Source: Alphaproteobacteria bacterium (GTDB taxonomy: Bacteria > Pseudomonadota > Alphaproteobacteria > Sphingomonadales > Emcibacteraceae). Taken from it: 5,434 nucleotides of DNA. The position numbers and the translations under genes were made by a program. This document shows positions 1 through 5,434 of the stretch, piece by piece. The stretch lies in the NCBI GenBank assembly GCA_013152615.1, contig JAADGA010000208.1, positions 1 through 5,434 of the forward strand, given 5' to 3'. Below the pieces are notes generated by a model. It searched no databases. It saw only the letters and a list, made by a program, of their open reading frames with translations, and was not told the origin of the DNA. How positions within the stretch are numbered: the first letter of the stretch is position 1; every line of letters starts with the position of its first letter.

Positions 1-1460
1 AAGTCGGTAATATCCTGCGGTTTGAAAAAGATTTTGACGGCGCGAAAATTATCCGTCTGGAACAGAATTACCGCTCCACCAGCCATATTCTCGGGGCCTC
101 TGGCGGTCTGATAAAAGCCAACAAAGGCCGGTTCGGCAAGACATTATGGACCGATATCGAGGGCGGCGATAAAGTCAGCGTAAACGCGGTCTGGGATGGC
201 CGCGAAGAAGCCCGCCTCATCGGCGACATGGTTGAGGACCGGGCGCGTGGCCACCAGAAACTGAGCCAGATGGCGATCCTGGTCCGGGCCGGGTTTCAGA
301 CCCGCGAATTTGAGGAGCGCTTCCTCACCCTTGGGGTTTCCTATCGGATTATCGGGGGTTTCCGCTTTTACGAACGGGCGGAGATCCGTGATGTCATTGC
401 CTATCTGCGCCATATCGCCAACCCTGACGACAGTCTGGCCTTTGAACGGATTATCAATGTTCCAAAACGCGGCATCGGAGCGGCGACGGTAGGGAAACTT
501 CATGCGCTTTCCCGCGATCATGACTGTTCACTGGCGCAGGCAGGCCGAATTATCCTTGAGACTGACGGCCTGCGCGGCAAGGCTGGCAAGACTCTGGCCG
601 GGCTGCTGGAAGATTTTACCCGCTGGCGGCAGCTGGTGGCGGATCATGATCTTGTTGCCCTGACCGAGATTATTCTGGAGGAGAGTGGTTATCTGGAAAT
701 GTGGCGTCTGGACAAGTCGGTGGAGGCCGAAGGCAAGCTTGACAATCTGTCCGAATTGCTCCGGGCGCTGGAGGTGTTTGAAGGCCTGACCGAATTTCTT
801 GAACATATTGCGCTGGTAATGGAAAATTCACAGAATGACAATCAGGATAAAATCAGCATCATGACCCTTCACGGGGCCAAGGGGCTTGAATTTGAAACGG
901 TGTTTCTGCCCGGTTGGGAAGAGGAGCTGTTCCCGAGCCGGAAATCGCTCGAGCAGAACGGCGAAAAAGGGCTGGAAGAAGAACGGCGGCTGGCCTATGT
1001 CGGCCTGACCCGGGCTAAAAAACAGGCCCATATCTTCCATGTCGCCTCGCGCTTTCTTTATGGCAATTATACCAGTCCGATTCCATCACGCTTTATCAGT
1101 GAACTGCCTGCTGAACATGTCGAATTCAACCAGTCCGGGGGCATGTATGGTCACGCCGCGAGTCGCAAATTTCCGCGATCGTCCCCCGACCGGCAGGAGA
1201 CAGCACAACCGTATAACACGGCCCAACCGGAAAAGTATAACCCAGATCACCCGCACCGGCACCCGCACCCGGCGAAGCGCTATGTTTCGCGTCCCGAAAT
1301 AAAAAAGCCTGCCGCCACCAATTACCACGCCGGTGACCGGGTGTTTCACGATAAATTCGGCTATGGCATCGTCCTGTCATCCGACGGCAACAAGCTGGAA
1401 ATCGATTTTGAAACAGGCTCCATTCGCAAACTTATGGATAGCTTTATCACCGCTGCCTGA
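1..1460 (+). CDS. uvrD: UvrD/PcrA-type DNA helicase, C-terminal part (5' end outside window)
   Basis: ATP-dependent 3'-5' superfamily 1A helicase, known from the family to act in nucleotide excision repair, mismatch repair and rescue of stalled forks. The reading frame is open from base 3 and gives 485 residues; a full protein is usually above 700, so the Walker A and B motifs lie upstream. Visible in order: helicase motif IV (IRLEQNYRST, residues 17-26), the 2B/2A region with VRAGFQTREFEERF and RIIGGFRFYERAEIRDV, motif V (TLHGAKGLEF, 288-297), motif VI (EEERRLAYVGLTRAK, 325-339 with the arginine finger), a low-complexity linker with HPHRHPHP (416-423), and a C-terminal Tudor-like module beginning GDRVFHDKFGYG (444-455), typical of PcrA/UvrD. 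The stop is TGA at 1458-1460. It is convergent with the GIN genes, leaving 33 bp between the two stops with no clear terminator. Rep is a less likely identity because of the Tudor-like tail. Confidence 0.96.
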   Translation, partial: VGNILRFEKDFDGAKIIRLEQNYRSTSHILGASGGLIKANKGRFGKTLWTDIEGGDKVSVNAVWDGREEARLIGDMVEDRARGHQKLSQMAILVRAGFQTREFEERFLTLGVSYRIIGGFRFYERAEIRDVIAYLRHIANPDDSLAFERIINVPKRGIGAATVGKLHALSRDHDCSLAQAGRIILETDGLRGKAGKTLAGLLEDFTRWRQLVADHDLVALTEIILEESGYLEMWRLDKSVEAEGKLDNLSELLRALEVFEGLTEFLEHIALVMENSQNDNQDKISIMTLHGAKGLEFETVFLPGWEEELFPSRKSLEQNGEKGLEEERRLAYVGLTRAKKQAHIFHVASRFLYGNYTSPIPSRFISELPAEHVEFNQSGGMYGHAASRKFPRSSPDRQETAQPYNTAQPEKYNPDHPHRHPHPAKRYVSRPEIKKPAATNYHAGDRVFHDKFGYGIVLSSDGNKLEIDFETGSIRKLMDSFITAA

Positions 1461-1493
1461 GGTCTGACTTTATCATTCTGAGGGCTGACATGA

Positions 1494-2244
1494 TCATTTA
1501 CCCTTGTGGATGATCAGGCTGGAGCTGCCGCTGGTGCGGTTGTTAACGGATTCCGGGTTGCCATATACATCGACATCTGAACTGCCACTGGTGCGAATCT
1601 GGATTGATTTACCGGCATAAACTGCGGCATCGCCGGAACCGCTAATCGTCAGCCCGACCTTGGCACAGGTCAGGGTGCGACCGGAAAAATCACCGGAACC
1701 ACTGATGGCCACCTCCAGATTCTGACAGCTGCCGGCAAGTGCGACATCCCCCGAGCCACTGGTTGCCACAGAGATATTGCCGCCGTCAAAAGCCTTGCTG
1801 GAGACATCGCCGGAGCCATTGATTTCTACGGCAAAGTCATCAGCTTTCCCCGCGACCGTAACATCGCCGGAGCCATTTATCGTCAGTTTAAATGACGGGC
1901 CGTAAGCCGTTAATGCCGCGGATTTTGGCGTCGGACGAGCCGTTAACGGTATATTGCTTCAACTGTTTGGTGGCGATGGTCACGGTGACTTTTTCCATTC
2001 TGCCCGAATGTTTCCGCTGTTTGAGGATCAGGGTATCATCTTTTACCGTGGCAATGATCTTTGCCAGATCATCCGCCCGTCCCGTCATGGTGAAAGCTGC
2101 CTTGCCGCCGACCGAAACATCAAGGTCTATCGGTGCAGATACCGCAATTTTCGAGAATTGCTTCAAATCCGCAGTTGTAGTTGCGGCCTGTGCGGCCGGG
2201 ATCAGGCTGGCCAGCGCTATCATGAGTGCAGATAAAATTTTCAT
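1494..2244 (-). pseudogene. GIN-domain (DUF2807) exported protein, frameshifted
   Basis: Second gene of the GIN pair. It starts at ATG 2244-2242, overlapping the upstream stop as ATGA, with a modest GGGAA site 7 bases before it. Residues 1-20 form a signal peptide ending AAQA. A first frame runs to a TAA at 1888-1890 (118 residues). An adjacent frame is open from before that stop through to TGA at 1494-1496 and carries on the same repeat pattern: KLTINGSGDV, then EINGSGDV, ATSGSGDV, AISGSGDF, TISGSGDA and TSGSSDV at roughly 20-residue spacing, as expected for the beta-helical GIN fold. The span of 751 bases is one more than a multiple of three, so one extra base explains the break and would restore 249 residues. 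Plausible spots are the GGG at 1897-1899 or the TTT/AAA run at 1887-1892. It is either a recent pseudogene or a sequencing or assembly error. The molecular function of the family is not established; it is thought to be surface or periplasmic. Confidence 0.85.
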
Positions 2245-2921
2245 TGTTCTATTCCCGTTATTGGTTGTTTTTTATGAATGGTAATATTGCTGAACCAGCT
2301 TTTATCCTGTTTTATCTTTGTCGGCTGGCCATAAAGATCAATATTGCCAAAGCCGTTAATGTCAAGATCGGCGGACTTGGCGCCAAAGGTTGCGACATTG
2401 CCGGCCCCGTTGATGGTAATGTTAACATTCTGACATTTCAGCAGCCGCCCGGCAAAATTACCGGCACCGTTAAGACCGACCTTGAGGTCGCCGCAGCGGC
2501 CATCGGCCTTGATATTTCCGGCACCGCTAACCTCGAATATCACCTTGTTGCTGTTGATACCGGATATGGTGGCATCGACCGCCCCGTTCACTTTCAGGCC
2601 GGTGAATTTGGGCATGGTGATGATGATCCGGTTGTCGCTGTCACTATTGAACCGCTGCTTGTCCTTGTTTTTCTGACTGATAATGAGGGCATTGCCCTTG
2701 ATCGTTGTCATCAGCCCGTCCACCCATCTTTGCGTGCCCTTCACGGTTACAGAAAATTTCCTGCCAACCGTAATATCAAGGCCAAGTCCGGTATTCTTGA
2801 TGACAATATTATCAAATGGGGTAACAGCGCGGGTTTTGGTGACGTCCCCGGCCTGTGCCGTTATTGGTATTATCAGGCTGAAAGTGGTGGCGATTATCCC
2901 GGTTAAAATTGTTTTTTGCAT
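2241..2921 (-). CDS. GIN-domain (DUF2807) exported protein, intact paralogue
   Basis: A 226-residue protein, first gene of the pair. The start at 2921 is supported by a strong ribosome site (AAGGGAAGAG, 2926-2935) about 4 bases upstream and by a signal peptide at residues 1-24 ending ITAQA, so it should be exported to the periplasm or outer surface. The mature part begins with a beta-rich segment (FDNIVIKNTGLGLDITVG) and passes into repeated turns VNGAVDA, VSGAGNI, LNGAGNF, INGAGNV and INGFGNI, the hallmark of the GIN domain (DUF2807, PF10988, 'putative auto-transporter adhesin head'). Residues 143-219 align without gaps to the end of the neighbouring paralogue, including a C-x19-C pair. No transmembrane helix, lipobox or anchoring domain is seen after the signal peptide. 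Function is unknown; surface or periplasmic binding is inferred from the family only. Confidence 0.88.
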   Translation of the reverse strand: MQKTILTGIIATTFSLIIPITAQAGDVTKTRAVTPFDNIVIKNTGLGLDITVGRKFSVTVKGTQRWVDGLMTTIKGNALIISQKNKDKQRFNSDSDNRIIITMPKFTGLKVNGAVDATISGINSNKVIFEVSGAGNIKADGRCGDLKVGLNGAGNFAGRLLKCQNVNITINGAGNVATFGAKSADLDINGFGNIDLYGQPTKIKQDKSWFSNITIHKKQPITGIEQ

Positions 2922-2947
2922 AATTCTCTTCCCTTGTTCCCGGCCTC

Positions 2948-2977
2948 ATTATACAAAAGAAACCCGCATCCCGACAA
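2948..2977 (-). promoter_or_regulatory. Predicted sigma70-type promoter of the GIN pair
   Basis: On the minus strand a perfect TATAAT (2948-2953) is preceded, after an 18-bp spacer, by TTGTCG (2972-2977, four of six matches to TTGACA). Transcription would begin near 2941, giving a leader of about 20 bases that contains the AAGGGAAGAG ribosome site. Its position just upstream of the first GIN start fits a two-gene mRNA. No terminator was found after 1494. Confidence 0.6.
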
Positions 2978-2986
2978 GTGGGCCGG

Positions 2987-3001
2987 GCGACGACTCGTCG
3001 C
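2987..3001. promoter_or_regulatory. 15-bp perfect palindrome (odd centre), candidate operator
   Basis: GCGACGA and TCGTCGC face each other across a single C. It lies 9 bp upstream of the predicted -35 box of the GIN promoter, about 46-60 bases before the inferred transcription start, where activator sites are common. Its centre is GACTC, a GANTC sequence, which is the CcrM methylation site in most alphaproteobacteria. A regulator cannot be named. Confidence 0.4.
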
Positions 3002-3008
3002 AAAATCA

Positions 3009-3021
3009 CGATCATTGATCG
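3009..3021. promoter_or_regulatory. 13-bp perfect palindrome in the GIN/prmA divergent region
   Basis: CGATCA and TGATCG flank a central T. It lies between the divergent GIN and prmA starts, 64 bp before the prmA ATG. A TTGATC inside it could be a -35 element for prmA, but no -10 at proper spacing was found (the nearest GATAAA is 21 bp away), so this is only a candidate protein-binding site. Confidence 0.25.
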
Positions 3022-3084
3022 CGTTTTACCGAATTCCCGGCGATAAACAGTGAAAATTTTACCAAAAGGATTAAGTCGCAGCCG

Positions 3085-4023
3085 ATGACAAGCTGGAAAA
3101 TAACGCTGACATTGCCACAAAGGCTGATCCCGCCGGTGACAGAAATTATATATGGTCTTGATCCGGATGATTTCCCGACCCTGTCCGACTTTGAGGTTGC
3201 GCCGAAGGGTTTTGAAAATGCTGGTAAGAAACGCCTGCTTGAGGCTTTTTTTACCGTGAAGCCCGATCTTGCGCGATTGCGCCACCGGCTTGATCCGCTG
3301 CTGTTCGCCGCCGGACTGTCGCCAAATGACATTAGTCTGTCGGCTGTCGTGGAAAAAAACTGGGTTCTGGAATCGCAGAAATTATTACATCCCGTGGATA
3401 CCGGGCGCTTCTTCATCTATGGTGCCCACGATCGTGACCGGATTCCAGAGGGCCGGATCAGTCTTCTGGTCGAAGCCGGGGAGGCCTTTGGCACCGGTCA
3501 GCATGAAACCACCTATGGCTGTCTTCAGGCCATAGAAGATCTGGACCGGGAGTGCTGCGGGGCAATGCCGCAATCGGTGCTTGACCTTGGCTGTGGCTCG
3601 GGCGTGCTGGCGCTCGCGATGAGCAAAGTATGGCCGACCTTCGTTGTCGCCAGTGATATTGACCGGATTGCGACCGCAACCACCCGCGCCAATGCCGAGG
3701 TCAACCATGTTACGGTTATCGACATTAAAGCCGCCGGTCGCGGCGTTGCCATTGTCACCGGCGACGGCTTTAAGGATAAAGACCTCAGCCGTGCCGGCCC
3801 CTATGATGTTATTGTTGCCAATATTCTGGCCGGGCCGCTACGGGATATGGCCGCCGATATTGTCGCCCATTTGTCCGCGCGCGGCAGCCTGATCCTGTCC
3901 GGCCTGCTGACAACGCAGGAACAGATGATTGCCAGCAGCTATGCCCGACAGGGCATGAGTGTCATCCGGCACTATATACGTGGGGAGTGGACCAGCCTGA
4001 TGTTGCGCAGAACTGGTCCCTGA
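3085..4023 (+). CDS. prmA: Ribosomal protein L11 methyltransferase
   Basis: SAM-dependent cytoplasmic enzyme; the family trimethylates amino groups of ribosomal protein L11. Length is 312 residues, slightly above the roughly 290 of well-known members. Seen in order: an N-terminal substrate-recognition part (about 1-115), the PrmA signature AFGTGQHETT (134-143), SAM motif I VLDLGCGSG (165-173), the acidic motif SDID (190-193), and the catalytic-loop sequence VANILAGPL (244-252), where N246 is in the NILA motif that replaces NPPY in this family. The C-terminal end GEWTSLMLRR is also typical. The ATG at 3085 is the only convincing start, since no in-frame ATG, GTG or TTG was seen close upstream. 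The nearest purine-rich site (AAAAGGA, 3064-3070) is 14 bases away, which is long, so translation initiation may be weak. It is divergent from the GIN pair and convergent with the small protein at 4030. Confidence 0.95.
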   Translation: MTSWKITLTLPQRLIPPVTEIIYGLDPDDFPTLSDFEVAPKGFENAGKKRLLEAFFTVKPDLARLRHRLDPLLFAAGLSPNDISLSAVVEKNWVLESQKLLHPVDTGRFFIYGAHDRDRIPEGRISLLVEAGEAFGTGQHETTYGCLQAIEDLDRECCGAMPQSVLDLGCGSGVLALAMSKVWPTFVVASDIDRIATATTRANAEVNHVTVIDIKAAGRGVAIVTGDGFKDKDLSRAGPYDVIVANILAGPLRDMAADIVAHLSARGSLILSGLLTTQEQMIASSYARQGMSVIRHYIRGEWTSLMLRRTGP

Positions 4024-4029
4024 CCGATT

Positions 4030-4266
4030 TCAGGCCACCCGGATATTCGGGCTATTGTCATTGCTGGGTTCGGGAATAAAGCCCTTGTCATGCAAGAGGT
4101 CCATAAAATCATAATGGCGGGTGGACAGCTCGATCCCTGAAGACAGCCGACCAGCCAGTCTATTGAGAATAGCGCCGAAGCTGAATGAATTCACGTCTGT
4201 CTGAGGAACAAAACCCTTGTCCTTCAACAGATCCATGAAATTGTATGCTGATACAAAATTTGTCAT
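4030..4266 (-). CDS. Small 78-residue protein with a duplicated 14-residue motif, unrecognised
   Basis: I do not recognise this family. It starts at ATG 4266-4264 with an AAAGG ribosome site at 4276-4280, 9 bases away, and stops with TGA at 4030-4032, six bases from the prmA stop. Two copies of one motif are present: YNFMDLLKDKGFVP (residues 8-21) and YDFMDLLHDKGFIP (52-65), matching at 11 of 14 positions with conservative changes at two of the other three. They are joined by a linker of about 30 residues containing SFSFGAILNRLAGRL, which could form a short amphipathic helix. There is no signal peptide, membrane segment or cysteine. Codons for the identical residues differ at six of eleven positions, so the protein motif rather than the DNA appears to be kept. 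This argues for a real gene. It is downstream of ligA on the same strand, 193 bp away, and probably has its own promoter. The motif may be a short peptide-binding or interaction element; this is inference only. Confidence 0.72.
   Translation of the reverse strand: MTNFVSAYNFMDLLKDKGFVPQTDVNSFSFGAILNRLAGRLSSGIELSTRHYDFMDLLHDKGFIPEPSNDNSPNIRVA
4072..4113 (-). repeat. Second copy of internal 14-codon repeat
   Basis: Encodes YDFMDLLHDKGFIP. It matches the copy at 4204-4245 at 32 of 42 bases by hand count; most of the differences are silent. Confidence 0.8.
4204..4245 (-). repeat. First copy of internal 14-codon repeat
   Basis: Encodes YNFMDLLKDKGFVP, near the N terminus of the small protein. 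The partner copy lies 90 bases downstream in the same frame (4072-4113). Confidence 0.8.
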
Positions 4267-4354
4267 TGATCTTAACCTTTATAAAAAAAATCTGTTGAAT
4301 ATTATCGTCTTAAACTGCGCCATCATCTGTTTGGCGATGACCTATATTTAGGGG

Positions 4355-4368
4355 ATGATCCGGATCAT
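4355..4368. promoter_or_regulatory. 14-bp perfect palindrome, FNR/CRP-family-like
   Basis: ATGATCCGGATCAT reads the same on both strands. It has the TGAT-N4-ATCA core of the FNR-family box (TTGAT-N4-ATCAA), with only the outermost base of each half different from consensus. It lies 89-102 bases upstream of the small-protein start, in the spacer after ligA. If used, it would most likely control the small gene, since ligA reads towards it and ends 92 bp away. Confidence 0.4.
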
Positions 4369-4427
4369 GAGTAGGGGGTGTTATTGCATTACTGTCATGC
4401 GACATATGCATAGCTTAATAGAGGAAC

Positions 4428-4433
4428 ATTATA
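4428..4433 (-). promoter_or_regulatory. TATAAT hexamer, possible -10 for the small gene
   Basis: A perfect TATAAT on the minus strand in the ligA/small-gene spacer. No good -35 was found 16-18 bp upstream, and there is no extended -10 TG. If active, it would give a leader of about 155 bases including the 14-bp palindrome. A second weaker hexamer, GATAAT at 4301-4306, is closer to the start codon and could serve instead. Neither is secure. Confidence 0.22.
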
Positions 4434-4459
4434 TGTCCGCATGGCTATTAATATGGTTA

Positions 4460-5434
<975 letters not shown>

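Noticed and set aside
1461..1493. Possible terminator between convergent helicase and GIN genes
   Set aside because: Only a direct CTGAGG repeat is seen, with no stable hairpin or T-run.
1490..1497. ATGATCAT palindrome between the helicase and GIN stop codons
   Set aside because: Only eight bases and at the 3' ends of two genes; expected by chance.
1885..1891. TTTAAAC on the minus strand at the GIN break, which resembles a -1 slippery heptamer
   Set aside because: The incoming reading frame is not aligned as U_UUA_AAC, and a +1 (or -2) change is needed, so classical -1 frameshifting does not fit.
2226..2906. Long plus-strand open frame opposite the GIN gene
   Set aside because: It mirrors the repetitive GIN coding sequence on the other strand; no ribosome site or recognisable domain, while the minus strand has signal peptide, ribosome site and promoter.
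4282..4291. Eight-T run on the minus strand just before the small gene
   Set aside because: No GC-rich hairpin directly precedes it, so it is not called a terminator; probably just AT-rich leader.

Overview
The window looks like a chromosomal housekeeping segment from an alphaproteobacterium of moderate GC content. The basis is the character of the UvrD/PcrA, PrmA and NAD-dependent ligase sequences. I cannot name a genus from the sequence alone. Genes are tightly packed. Both ends of the window cut through genes: a helicase at the left and a DNA ligase at the right.

Layout from left to right. Positions 1-1460 (+) hold the C-terminal part of a UvrD/PcrA superfamily 1A helicase. Convergent to it, on the minus strand, lies a two-gene unit (2921 down to 1494) of exported GIN-domain (DUF2807, putative head domain of auto-transporter adhesins) paralogues. 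The upstream copy (2921-2241) is intact and overlaps the downstream copy by ATGA. The downstream copy (2244-1494) carries a net single-base frameshift near 1890-1912. A good sigma70-type promoter (TTGTCG, 18 bp, TATAAT) lies just before the upstream copy. The divergent intergenic region 2922-3084 also holds two short perfect palindromes. Positions 3085-4023 (+) encode PrmA, the methyltransferase of ribosomal protein L11. Six bases beyond it, and convergent, ends a 78-residue unrecognised protein (4266-4030, -) that contains the same 14-residue motif twice. A 193-bp AT-rich spacer with a 14-bp FNR-like palindrome separates it from ligA (4460-5434, -), of which the zinc-finger, helix-hairpin-helix and BRCT parts are present.

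Functionally, the two flanking genes serve DNA repair and replication (helicase and ligase) and prmA serves ribosome modification. The GIN pair is an envelope or periplasmic module placed between helicase and prmA and has no evident link to them. The least explained item is the small repeat-containing protein next to ligA. No tRNA, rRNA, insertion sequence or CRISPR array was seen.
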